A stretch of 64,000 nt of DNA from Mucilaginibacter tolerans (lineage in GTDB: Bacteria; Bacteroidota; Bacteroidia; Sphingobacteriales; Sphingobacteriaceae). How positions within the stretch are numbered: the first letter of the stretch is position 1; the number at the start of each line of letters is the position of its first letter. The notes beneath the pieces were generated by a model. The model worked only from the letters and a program-made list of their open reading frames with translations. It searched no databases and was not told where the DNA came from. A program made the translations under genes and the position numbers. The stretch covers positions 1 through 64,000 of the forward strand of contig NZ_JAUMKB010000011.1 of the NCBI RefSeq assembly GCF_030519375.1, read 5' to 3'. This document shows, in pieces, positions 7,993-15,605 of the stretch.

Positions 7993-9297
7993 ATGCATCC
8001 AATCTTACTTGACATTACCGATGCGCTGAGAGACTTATCTGATAAAGTACTTGGCGCAACCGAAGAAAATAGGCCACTAATAGAAGTATATGGTTGGCAA
8101 TCTCCGGCAGTCACCAGAAGAGAACTTTCATGGTTTCCATTGGCACTTTCGAACAAAATTGTTGCCGCTGATGTATCAAACCTTCCTAAGCCGCTAGAAG
8201 AAAATCTTAAACTGGTACCAGCTCAACTGTCGTTACTACATGCCACAACGATTGCTCAGATGTTTACATCGAATTCAGCAACTGCGATCAGTTCGTATTT
8301 ATTGACGCTTGAAGTATTAGAGCGCACTTTAGATCCTATTTTGGGCTGGGAACAAATATCAGATAGCAAGGCAATTCCATCAAAGCTCGCGTCACGGTTA
8401 AGGTCTATGCAATCAGCGATAGATGATTTGCAGCCAGATAAAGAAAAGTTAGAACGCCAAATCAAGCTTATTGAAGAAGCTACTGAAGCAGCGGAGTCTC
8501 TTCCTACTGATCTCCAAGCCTTGAAGGCAGCTCGTTCACAGGTAGCCGACGTTTCTACGGACGCAGCAGAAAATATAGGAAAGATACAAATTCATGAAGC
8601 TGATGCAGGAAGAATAGCGCTATCTTTAAAAGACTTAGAAGCGGAAGCAGAAAAAATTGTTGCTCAGTCTCAGGAGGTATTGAGAATTGCTACATCTACA
8701 GGCCTTGCAGCTGCGTTTGACGAAAGAGCGGAGCGGTTAGATACTTCAATGTGGTGGTGGTTGGTCGGTTTAATATTGGCTCTTAGTGGCGGTGTAACGA
8801 TAGGAGTTTTGCGATACCAATCTCTTGAGGCATCGTTAGCCGCTCCACAACTAAATTGGAGCATTATTTGGTTACAATTGCTGTTGTCGTTATTCAGCGT
8901 TGCAGCACCGGTGTGGCTAGCATGGCTGGCGACAAAGCAGATCTCGCAGAGATTCAGACTATCTGAAGATTATGCATTCAAATCTTCGGTGGCGAAAGCT
9001 TACGAGGGATATAGACGAGAAGCTGCTAGAATAGACACTGAGTTAGAAGAAAAACTATTTGCTTCAGCCCTCTCTCGCTTTGATGAGGCTCCTTTGAGAT
9101 TGGTAGAAACAGAAACACATGGAAGTCCACTTCATGAATTAGTTGCTTCTGATGCATTTCTGGCAGCACTCAAAGCAGTTCCTTCTCTTGCAAAAGAGCT
9201 AGCAAGGGTTTATGGCCCAAGCAAAAGGCCTGCGCTGCTTAAAAAGAGAAAAGAGAGCAAGGATGTCAACATCGGTGAGGAGCCAGCGACTGAGTAA
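7993..9297 (+). CDS. Two-TM coiled-coil protein upstream of AbiH
   Basis: A 434-residue protein. Residues about 120-245 are a long, Glu/Ala/Lys-rich coiled-coil region; two membrane segments follow at about 251-272 (W-W-W-L-V-G start) and 288-312; then a conserved-looking block R-F-R-L-S-E-D-Y-A-F-K-S-S-V-A-K-A-Y-E-G-Y at about 320-340, and a Lys-rich tail. I have the impression that this C-terminal block occurs in a widespread family of unknown function, but cannot name it. The AbiH gene follows after 44 nt on the same strand, with no terminator between. It could be the membrane or sensor partner of AbiH; that is inference. Confidence 0.7.
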   Translation: MHPILLDITDALRDLSDKVLGATEENRPLIEVYGWQSPAVTRRELSWFPLALSNKIVAADVSNLPKPLEENLKLVPAQLSLLHATTIAQMFTSNSATAISSYLLTLEVLERTLDPILGWEQISDSKAIPSKLASRLRSMQSAIDDLQPDKEKLERQIKLIEEATEAAESLPTDLQALKAARSQVADVSTDAAENIGKIQIHEADAGRIALSLKDLEAEAEKIVAQSQEVLRIATSTGLAAAFDERAERLDTSMWWWLVGLILALSGGVTIGVLRYQSLEASLAAPQLNWSIIWLQLLLSLFSVAAPVWLAWLATKQISQRFRLSEDYAFKSSVAKAYEGYRREAARIDTELEEKLFASALSRFDEAPLRLVETETHGSPLHELVASDAFLAALKAVPSLAKELARVYGPSKRPALLKKRKESKDVNIGEEPATE

Positions 9298-9341
9298 TGT
9301 GTTAAGTAATGCCCTAGCCACTTTACTTTTCAATATCTCGT

Positions 9342-10493
9342 ATGAACAGACTCATTCTTCTTGGTAATGGTTTCGATTTAGCACATGGATTAAAGACTGG
9401 ATATACCCACTTCATAAAGTGGTATATTGCACAATCTATCCACCGATGCAGCAACGATGGTGAATATAAGGATGGACTATTAGAGGTGTCTGTAAACGAT
9501 GACTATCGAGGTTCAGCAGAAGGAAACCGCAATTTCGATGATATATTGTATTGGGTGAATCAATCATACAACGAAAGCCTTGATCTACGAAGTATTGGGC
9601 CTGTCTGGATGGGTTGGGATGGGAGAACGCCTCATTATCCCTACATAATCAAAAGTAACACATCTCTCTTAGACGCTATTGTTTATCAGTGCAATGTTCA
9701 TCGTTGGGTTGACGTGGAAGCAGTCTTTTACCGCACAATCACCAGGCTTTTGCAGGGAAATGATAATTATCCTGACCTAGTCGAATCTGAGCTTAGGATA
9801 ATTAATGATGGCATGCGAACTATAATTGAAAACCTTAGACTGTATCTACTTTCCTTACCTGCACCTCAACTAATACAATCATATTTTAAAATATTTAGTG
9901 ACTACGTTCATAAAGACGACCTCGAATCCTTAACCAGTGAGTTGAGTGGCGATCAGTTCAAAGATCACGCGCCAAATCGAACCATGGTAGTCAACTTTAA
10001 TTACACTTCCACTTTTGAACAGTATTACAGTGAGCGAGAGAGAAATGAACAAAGAATAGAACTTAACTACTTGCATGGAACACTAACTGATAGTTCTAAT
10101 CCAATTGTGTTCGGTTTTGGGGATGAATTAGACAGGCGATACGAACAGATTGAGCAGCATCCTTCTAAAGGATGGTTTGAACACATTAAATCTTTTTGGT
10201 ACTTGAGAACTCGGAACTACCAGAACCTGATTCGATTCGTCGACGGGGAAGAATTTCAAATTCTCGTTCTTGGCCACTCTTGCGGTCTGTCAGATAGAAC
10301 CATGCTGCATATGCTATTCGAACATGTTAACTGTAGATCACTGAAAGTATATTATTGGGGCACGGAAGAAGCAAACAACTATACTGATACTACCTTTGAG
10401 ATAGCTCGTCACTTCAAGGATAAGGCCCTAATGCGTAAAAGAATTGTGAAAATGCCACAATGTGAACGTATGCCTCAGCATGACGATGCCTAA
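9342..10493 (+). CDS. AbiH family abortive infection protein
   Basis: A 383-residue protein with the AbiH (PF14253) N-terminus: L-I-L-L-G-N-G-F-D-L-A-H-G at residues 4-16, then Y-T-H-F. Other family-like blocks are V-V-N-F-N-Y-T near 220, N-Y-L-H-G near 245, V-F-G-F-G-D-E near 258, and V-L-G-H-S-C-G-L-S-D near 310. AbiH was first described as a lactococcal phage abortive infection protein; its biochemical activity is not established. The length is typical. It lies 44 nt behind the membrane coiled-coil gene, suggesting a two-gene unit. Family confidence is high. Confidence 0.88.
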   Translation: MNRLILLGNGFDLAHGLKTGYTHFIKWYIAQSIHRCSNDGEYKDGLLEVSVNDDYRGSAEGNRNFDDILYWVNQSYNESLDLRSIGPVWMGWDGRTPHYPYIIKSNTSLLDAIVYQCNVHRWVDVEAVFYRTITRLLQGNDNYPDLVESELRIINDGMRTIIENLRLYLLSLPAPQLIQSYFKIFSDYVHKDDLESLTSELSGDQFKDHAPNRTMVVNFNYTSTFEQYYSERERNEQRIELNYLHGTLTDSSNPIVFGFGDELDRRYEQIEQHPSKGWFEHIKSFWYLRTRNYQNLIRFVDGEEFQILVLGHSCGLSDRTMLHMLFEHVNCRSLKVYYWGTEEANNYTDTTFEIARHFKDKALMRKRIVKMPQCERMPQHDDA

Positions 10494-10870
10494 ATTACTT
10501 TGTAAGCATAGATTAACTTTAGTGGTAAGCTCAGACTATGATAGTGACTTACCTCAAATTAACGCCAAGATGCCACTCATTATAAATTTACGTAACATGA
10601 GTCCTCTTTTAAAGTTAGCTTCTCATTCTGTCATAGCCGTTTCACTTCAAGGTAGTATCTAGTAATTGGGTATCATTCGTCGGACATGAGCCTTCGCAAC
10701 CACTCAATGACAAGCTTGCCTTTGATTTTCTATTCTTAATAGCTTCTAAAGGAGATCGGTAAAATATTTTCTTCTCTCTTATGGAAAATTAAAAACATCT
10801 GCATCCTACTGTAAATTAATGGACGTAGCCGAAAATCCTAAGAGTAGGCATCACAATTAGAACTGACGAT
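10494..10870. other. Intergenic region holding a cassette-flanking repeat
   Basis: No convincing gene. A 66-codon frame overlapping the AbiH stop has no recognisable feature. The stretch contains repeat copy 1 of the 94-bp family (10612-10705) and, behind it, the promoter region of the small secreted protein gene. Confidence 0.5.
10612..10705. repeat. 94-bp cassette-flanking direct repeat, copy 1
   Basis: Shares AAGTTAGCTTCTCAT, CATAGC, CAAGGTAGTAT and GGGTATCATTCGTCG, in this order and spacing, with 11751-11845. AAGG pairs with CCTT and GTT with AAC around the conserved centre, so a hairpin is possible. The variable positions between the conserved words lie mainly in the predicted paired arms. 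Confidence 0.65.
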
Positions 10871-11251
10871 ATGAAAACCTTAGCATTAGTAGTAATATTG
10901 CTGCTGTTATCTTGCGTAGGCTTCGCGCAAGTACGAAGTGTAGAAACAAATGTGCGACCTGACGGAACAAGGGAAATCAAAACCATTGATTTTAATGGTA
11001 GAACACAAGTAACGGTCGATCATGTTAACCCACCTGGCCCACATGATATAGTTCATACCGAAGTTTCTTTATCGAACGGTGTACGCACTGAATTCGAGCA
11101 AAGAGCAGATGGGAATGTTGAGTCTAGAAATATTAATGATTCTCATCCTCATGAAGGTGGCGGCGAACCACACGGTGAACATGGTGGAAATGGAGGTGGC
11201 AGTGCTGATCGCGAGCCTCATGCACACGAACCGCACGAAGGTCATATATAA
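10871..11251 (+). CDS. Small secreted His/Gly-rich protein
   Basis: A 126-residue protein with a clear signal peptide (M-K-T-L then a leucine/valine-rich core, cleavage probably after G-F-A-Q near 20). The middle has Thr/Arg/Val-rich beta-like repeats (R-S-V-E-T-N-V-R-P-D-G-T and so on). The last 35 residues are rich in His, Gly and Glu, with H-P-H, H-G-E-H, H-A-H and H-E-G-H, which suggests metal binding. No family recognised. It is bracketed, together with the antisense gene downstream, by the 94-bp repeats, and ends at a strong palindromic terminator. Confidence 0.7.
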   Translation: MKTLALVVILLLLSCVGFAQVRSVETNVRPDGTREIKTIDFNGRTQVTVDHVNPPGPHDIVHTEVSLSNGVRTEFEQRADGNVESRNINDSHPHEGGGEPHGEHGGNGGGSADREPHAHEPHEGHI

Positions 11252-11260
11252 GATCATAGT

Positions 11261-11298
11261 AAATGAGAACACTAGGCTACAGCCTAGTGTTCTCATTT
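11261..11298. terminator. Perfect 18-bp palindromic bidirectional terminator
   Basis: The 18 bases at 11261-11278 are the exact reverse complement of 11281-11298, with only two bases between. It has an AAAT start and an ATTT end, and lies between convergent genes (10871-11251 plus, 11415-11678 minus), so it can stop transcription from both sides. Confidence 0.75.
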
Positions 11299-11414
11299 AG
11301 TCAGTTCATCTACTCCTCTCATCAATTCTATCAAGTTACCACGGTTCTGTAAATAGCGCCTAATTAACTTTCCATCTAGCCAGGGTAAGCCATCTTGCTC
11401 TGAATACTGCTGAG

Positions 11415-11678
11415 TTAAGGTATCTTAAAGCTAAGCTTCTCCTCATCAGACATAAGAACAGTTTTGTTGTGACACCATTGATGTGCTAACGTTTGCCCAA
11501 TTTCAGACTCTTCTTTAAAAGGTAGATTGATAATGGACATTCTTGAATATGAACTGAACTTCTTATACAATGGCTGGCCTTCAGATATAGGGTTAATATT
11601 GAAGTTCAACCCACAGTAATAACATTTGCAATCCACAGCAAGCAGTTGAGCCTTGACTTCTTTCTTTCTAATCTTCAT
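11415..11678 (-). CDS. Small CxxC / HxxCH zinc-finger protein, HNH-like
   Basis: An 87-residue basic protein. C19-x-C-Y-Y-C region (C-K-C-Y-Y-C-G) near residues 18-23 and A-H-Q-W-C-H-N-K-T near 65-73 give the spacing of a treble-clef or HNH-type zinc site. The N-terminus is Lys/Arg-rich. It could be a degenerate HNH nuclease or a zinc-binding regulator; the catalytic set is not complete enough to decide. It lies convergent to the secreted protein gene within the same repeat-bracketed cassette. Confidence 0.6.
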   Translation of the reverse strand: MKIRKKEVKAQLLAVDCKCYYCGLNFNINPISEGQPLYKKFSSYSRMSIINLPFKEESEIGQTLAHQWCHNKTVLMSDEEKLSFKIP

Positions 11679-11750
11679 CGCCCAAAGGTATAATTATGAA
11701 TAGATGTGGGTTAGTCAATGTAGCACCTTAATATGTAAATGTCCCTCACC

Positions 11751-11845
11751 AAGTTAGCTTCTCATACCCACATAGCTGCTACGCTGCAAGGTAGTATTTC
11801 GTAGTTGGGTATCATTCGTCGCTCACGAACCTCTGCGTAGTCGAA
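11751..11845. repeat. 94-bp cassette-flanking direct repeat, copy 2
   Basis: Second copy of the 10612-10705 repeat, same orientation. Here the arms pair better: CTACGC with GCGTAG, AGG with CCT, TTCGT with ACGAA, around the conserved GGGTATCATTCGTCG loop. The 1.05 kb between the copies carries two genes. Confidence 0.65.
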
Positions 11846-11909
11846 TCAATGTTATACAAGGCACTTTTTTTTAGTAAAAAGGTTTATATTTGGGTTCAAG
11901 CCTAAACAT

Positions 11910-12812
11910 ATGCTCAATATACCCAACGACGTTCTCGAATTCATGAGGGATGAATTTGCACAATGTAATTATGAGATAAGTAAAGACTTGTCGCTTCATC
12001 CATCTACTTCTGAAGACAGTATTAACGAACATTTCGTTAAATATTGGTTAGGCAGACAAGGTCCAGTCAAACTTCCCTCAAATTGGACGATTTACGTCAA
12101 AAGCTATTTTATGGGTAGAGGTAGGCACTACGGTATATGGGAAGTAGCCGATATTGGGCTGATTTTAGTTTTTAGAAGAAAAGGAAAGATACTTAGAAGC
12201 AAGATGGTCTACCTGCAATCAAAGAATCTTTATGCTGACCCTTTAAAGTATAACGAAAGCGTGGAAGAACGATACTATGGATTGGGAAGTTTATTAATGC
12301 CAGAACAGTATCATAATGAATTGGTTGCCGACAAGGTGTATATGTTTACCACGAAATCCAAATATCAGGCATTTAGTGTTGAAAGTGAACAACAACAGGC
12401 AATGAAAGCATTTCAAGATAAGTTCAAAATGACAATGCATTATATGCTATATAATCCTTTGACAATTCCAATGACAATGTCAGTTCCATACAACTTTAAT
12501 ATCGAAGTGCCACACGAGAATGAGGTCGGTTGTCGGATAATGCGTAAAGACCATCTTGCAGAAGCGTTAAAATCTTACGGTAAAGGCTACATACCTACTT
12601 ATGGCGATATCTCAAACCTTTTGCCGATAGAATTTTATGGGGAACACACAGCTGGCTGGAAGCTGGAATATTTCATAGCCGACTTGATGATGCAATGCAA
12701 GGAAGGCATAATTGATGACTCGCCAAACTTTGAAACCTTATACAATATGATGAGCAGGAAGGACAGAATTATGTCTACAGGAGTAATGTTTACTTTTGAT
12801 GTTGATGAATGA
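11910..12812 (+). CDS. Protein of unknown function, possible PD-(D/E)XK-type nuclease
   Basis: A 300-residue soluble protein. The most conserved-looking stretch is at about 68-105: G-R-G-R-H-Y-G-I-W-E-V-A-D-I-G-L, then K-I-L-R-S-K-M-V-Y-L-Q-S-K-N-L-Y. The order E...D...(S)-K-x-x-x-L-Q-S-K resembles the E/D...x-K core of restriction-like nucleases. Preceded by a 94-bp repeat; no partner gene. I do not recognise a named family. Possible conflict nuclease; low certainty on function, high on it being a gene. Confidence 0.6.
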   Translation: MLNIPNDVLEFMRDEFAQCNYEISKDLSLHPSTSEDSINEHFVKYWLGRQGPVKLPSNWTIYVKSYFMGRGRHYGIWEVADIGLILVFRRKGKILRSKMVYLQSKNLYADPLKYNESVEERYYGLGSLLMPEQYHNELVADKVYMFTTKSKYQAFSVESEQQQAMKAFQDKFKMTMHYMLYNPLTIPMTMSVPYNFNIEVPHENEVGCRIMRKDHLAEALKSYGKGYIPTYGDISNLLPIEFYGEHTAGWKLEYFIADLMMQCKEGIIDDSPNFETLYNMMSRKDRIMSTGVMFTFDVDE

Positions 12813-12863
12813 AATTGAGAAGCAAAAGAAATGCCCTCAAAGCCAACTTAAGCCTATTTTCTG

Positions 12864-12899
12864 AATTTACGACAGTTCATAAAAGGAGGTTTAACAACC
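12864..12899. repeat. Short cassette-flanking direct repeat, copy 1
   Basis: Matches 13772-13807: TTTACGACAGTT-ATAAAA then GG-GG-TTAA-AACC, with only a few mismatches. The two copies bracket the pair of small genes at 13008-13543. Confidence 0.6.
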
Positions 12900-12936
12900 C
12901 ATTCTTATATTTCTTATCGTCCCTGTCACATTGTGG

Positions 12937-12957
12937 TTGACGTTGGGTTAACGTCAA
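12937..12957. repeat. 8-bp stem inverted repeat upstream of a small gene
   Basis: TTGACGTT pairs with AACGTCAA over GGGTT. It lies 51 nt before the likely start at 13008, so it could be an operator or part of the leader. Confidence 0.45.
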
Positions 12958-13007
12958 GGGTTAATTTATCGTATAAATATATTACCTTAGAGAAAGATCA
13001 GAACTTT

Positions 13008-13286
13008 ATGAACGAAAGAGAAGAACGTGTCTTGCTTTTCGGAGAAGATCGGGTGAAAAAAGAGGAAGATTTTGATGCTCTGCTAGATAATATCGAACAA
13101 GAGTATCATCATTGGTTTGAACAGCGCCCGCCAATTAATAATAACTTTAAACACGATCAACTTGGCAATCATATTATATGGGGATACAATAACCGATGGT
13201 TTATTTCTCAGGTCAAAGAATCTGAGTTGCCAGGCGAAATTTGGAAAGATATTGTCCAAGCATTTAAATCCGTATTTGAAGCATAA
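13008..13286 (+). CDS. Hypothetical small acidic protein
   Basis: A 92-residue protein starting at ATG 13008. A longer frame is open from 12933, but it would run through the inverted repeat at 12937-12957, so the internal ATG followed by a Glu/Arg-rich helix (M-N-E-R-E-E-R-V) is preferred. The middle has W-F-E-Q-R-P-P and N-H-I-I-W-G-Y-N-N-R-W-F. No family recognised. The size and acidic composition are typical of immunity or antitoxin proteins, but there is no toxin next to it. Confidence 0.55.
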   Translation: MNEREERVLLFGEDRVKKEEDFDALLDNIEQEYHHWFEQRPPINNNFKHDQLGNHIIWGYNNRWFISQVKESELPGEIWKDIVQAFKSVFEA

Positions 13287-13324
13287 CGTTTTTATTTTAA
13301 CCTCACTATCTATTCGTATATAAG

Positions 13325-13543
13325 ATGAAAATCTTGCCTAAAAGAAACAAGCATACAATGAACAAACTTCTTATTAAGGTTGAGAATGCTAACCAGCAAT
13401 GGTTTTTAGATAATGCCGGCAGGGGTGGAATATTTGACTACTTTGAACTAAGGGAAGACGATAACTTCCCAATATTTAAAGACGAAAATAAGAAGCCTCC
13501 TTGTTGGATTTGTAATCAAATCTATGATGCATTGATCGAATAA
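13325..13543 (+). CDS. Hypothetical small protein
   Basis: A 72-residue frame; an internal ATG at 13358 (M-N-K-L-L-I-K-V) is an equally good start. It contains a W-F-L-D-N-A-G-R-G-G-I-F-D-Y-F stretch and a C-W-I-C pair near the C-terminus. It lies 38 nt behind the previous small gene, so the two may be co-transcribed. Family unknown. Confidence 0.5.
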   Translation: MKILPKRNKHTMNKLLIKVENANQQWFLDNAGRGGIFDYFELREDDNFPIFKDENKKPPCWICNQIYDALIE

Positions 13544-14015
13544 ACATAGTCCTAACTAAAAACCTAATTTCGCTATCAAGGCTATCATAACCCTTTATAC
13601 TCGATTAAAAGACACGATATAGATGATGTTAGCAACTCTGAACATTTCTTATTATAAGGGGCATTCTTAATACACCTTGTCAAGAAAATGTTCTTTAACT
13701 GTTTACTGGCGAAATATACCTTGTAAAAAGTCAGGATAATACAGCAATAACAATTATTTTCGAGAATCTCATTTTGCGACAGTTAATAAAAAGGGGCTTA
13801 ATAACCACTATTTTCGAAAAAGTGTAGCAGTAAATATGGGTGTTTTTACGGTATAAATTAATCTGATCTTTTATTACATTGTCTTCACGACCAGCATTCG
13901 AAGAATGCTATTTATTACAATAAGCATCTAAGGCTTTAGATTTCAATTTGTTTTCTTAAACCACTTTGGAATTCTAAAGTAACGCATAGAAATCTTGTTA
14001 TTAACTCTACGAAAA
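13544..14015. other. Intergenic region with a repeat and a hairpin
   Basis: No gene seen in this AT-rich stretch. It holds repeat copy 2 (13772-13807) and a perfect 7-bp hairpin AGCATTC-GAA-GAATGCT at 13893-13909, which has no T-run and is probably not a terminator. The promoter of the following two-gene unit should lie at its right end. Confidence 0.5.
13772..13807. repeat. Short cassette-flanking direct repeat, copy 2
   Basis: Second copy of 12864-12899 (TTTGCGACAGTTAATAAAAA then GGGGCTTAATAACC), in the same orientation. Confidence 0.6.
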
Positions 14016-14351
14016 ATGAATATGGACAAAGAAAGAATAATTAACGTCATCGTTGATAGCGCTGAATCAAATCAAGCTAAGAACGCATTTCCTGATGTAA
14101 ATAAGATTTTGAACGAAACTTCCTCGCGTATAAAGCAATTCACAATCGATGAGATTGGTGATAACCTGGCTTTCACCGTATCGAGCATCAAAGAAATGAT
14201 TCAAAAGATTCCCAATTCAGAGAACCCTAAAGTCACAACAATTACGGTATCACTAGCAATTGAGGCATCAGGCGAGGTGGGGTTAATAGGCAGCTTGAAA
14301 GGAGGCCTTAAATCAAGCTCTGCAATAACTGTATCCTTTGATTTAAAATGA
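14016..14351 (+). CDS. Small Trypco/CU044_2847-like protein, partner of the metallopeptidase
   Basis: A 111-residue protein (start taken at ATG 14016; 13995 and 14022 are alternatives). The N-terminal half is helical; the C-terminal half (V-T-T-I-T-V-S-L-A-I-E-A-S-G-E-V-G-L-I, then S-S-A-I-T-V-S-F-D-L-K) has the beta-strand pattern of the small Trypco1/CU044_2847-type domains known to co-occur with peptidase effectors in conflict systems. Its stop codon overlaps the start of the HExxH gene (ATGA), so translation is coupled. The family call is by pattern only and could be wrong. Confidence 0.6.
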   Translation: MNMDKERIINVIVDSAESNQAKNAFPDVNKILNETSSRIKQFTIDEIGDNLAFTVSSIKEMIQKIPNSENPKVTTITVSLAIEASGEVGLIGSLKGGLKSSSAITVSFDLK

Positions 14352-15415
14352 TATATTCGGACGACAATATAATTCGTACCTATTTCCTTATTTTGGAAGA
14401 ATCTCCAATTACGCAAGAGGTAATTCGAGCCAATCGTGTTATTTACGAATTGATTTTTGAACGAAACAGCTCTACCCCTTATGACAGAAATGAATTAATT
14501 AATGCCATTAAAAGCTTTCGGAGCCATCCGATATTAAGTGGTGCTAATTTATACAGCATTCATAGAATTCATGAAGACCTTTGCCGTCAAGTAAACAACG
14601 AGTATCCAAATCTTCCTGATATAAATTGCTATTCTGGCGAATTTCCAACCCATTCAATGAATGCGGAATGTCGTTTAACGACAAGCGGCTATCTTTTTTT
14701 AATAAACTCTGGATTTATTTATTTAACCCACGAAGTATCAAAAGTTATGACATTATTGGCGTTAAATGCGTCTAATAATATTAATGAGGGCTATACTGAT
14801 CGAGTTTTCGCGATGAATTTAAGCAATCTACTGATTACCTATCTTTTTTTAGATTTCAATGCGAGACCAAGGGCACGCTTAGAAATTAGGTCGAGGGAAC
14901 AATATGTTATTTTTAGTCTTGTCTCAGCTGCTTGCACAAAATTTGTTTTGGCACATGAGTTCGGTCATGCTTTATCTGGGCATCTAACAAGTAATCTGGT
15001 CATTAATGACCAGGATTTTATACAAAAGAACTTTGAAGAGGAATTAGAAGCAGATCGGGTAGGCATAAATTTACTTCTTTTCCATAAGGAAAGTATTCAC
15101 CAAGATGAAATTGATCTTTCTAATACAGTGTCCGTCGCGGCAATTACACTTCTATTCGAATTAGACAATTTATTGCAATTTCTTATGAATGATCCGATCA
15201 TAAAAACTTTATTCGTAAATAGATTTGAAAAGAATAATCCTCACTTTACACATCCATCTTCAACGATTAGAATGACCCAAATGGTCGATTTGCTAGATTC
15301 AAATTATCCTTTTATTGATATACAGCTAGCATTGTCTTTAGCTGAATCATTTAAAAAATACCGTGAACCAGTACTTTTAAACCTGCAAGAATTCTTGATA
15401 AGAAATTCTTTATGA
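14348..15415 (+). CDS. HExxH zinc metallopeptidase
   Basis: A 355-residue protein. H203-E-F-G-H207 followed by E232-L-E-A-D236 gives a zincin active site with a glutamate third ligand, like M48 or ImmA-type enzymes. The N-terminal 200 residues are helical and soluble with no signal peptide; no membrane segment stands out. It overlaps the upstream Trypco-like gene by 4 nt. The pairing of a small beta-domain protein and a predicted cytosolic peptidase suggests a two-component conflict system in which the peptidase is the effector. Target unknown. Confidence 0.75.
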   Translation: MIYSDDNIIRTYFLILEESPITQEVIRANRVIYELIFERNSSTPYDRNELINAIKSFRSHPILSGANLYSIHRIHEDLCRQVNNEYPNLPDINCYSGEFPTHSMNAECRLTTSGYLFLINSGFIYLTHEVSKVMTLLALNASNNINEGYTDRVFAMNLSNLLITYLFLDFNARPRARLEIRSREQYVIFSLVSAACTKFVLAHEFGHALSGHLTSNLVINDQDFIQKNFEEELEADRVGINLLLFHKESIHQDEIDLSNTVSVAAITLLFELDNLLQFLMNDPIIKTLFVNRFEKNNPHFTHPSSTIRMTQMVDLLDSNYPFIDIQLALSLAESFKKYREPVLLNLQEFLIRNSL

Positions 15416-15605
15416 TGTCGATTAGGAGAAATGAGTTTGAATAATCATGAGCGCAATTAACGCTGTATCTTATAAGAAGACAAGTAGGAAGGTCTAACTA
15501 ACATTCCACCAATCCAAGTTTTAACATACCTCTATAAAGTAAGATTTTTTAAATTTCATGGATTAATAAGGCGAGAGCACAATGTATATTTGGCTCATGA
15601 GTAGT

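Noticed and set aside
10462..10662. 66-codon frame overlapping the end of AbiH
   Set aside because: It overlaps both the AbiH stop and the 94-bp repeat and shows no protein-like pattern.
10612..11857. True integron attC sites
   Set aside because: Hairpins fit in shape, but the inverted core sites RYYYAAC and GTTRRRY are not found at the ends in the right orientation, and no IntI-type gene is visible.
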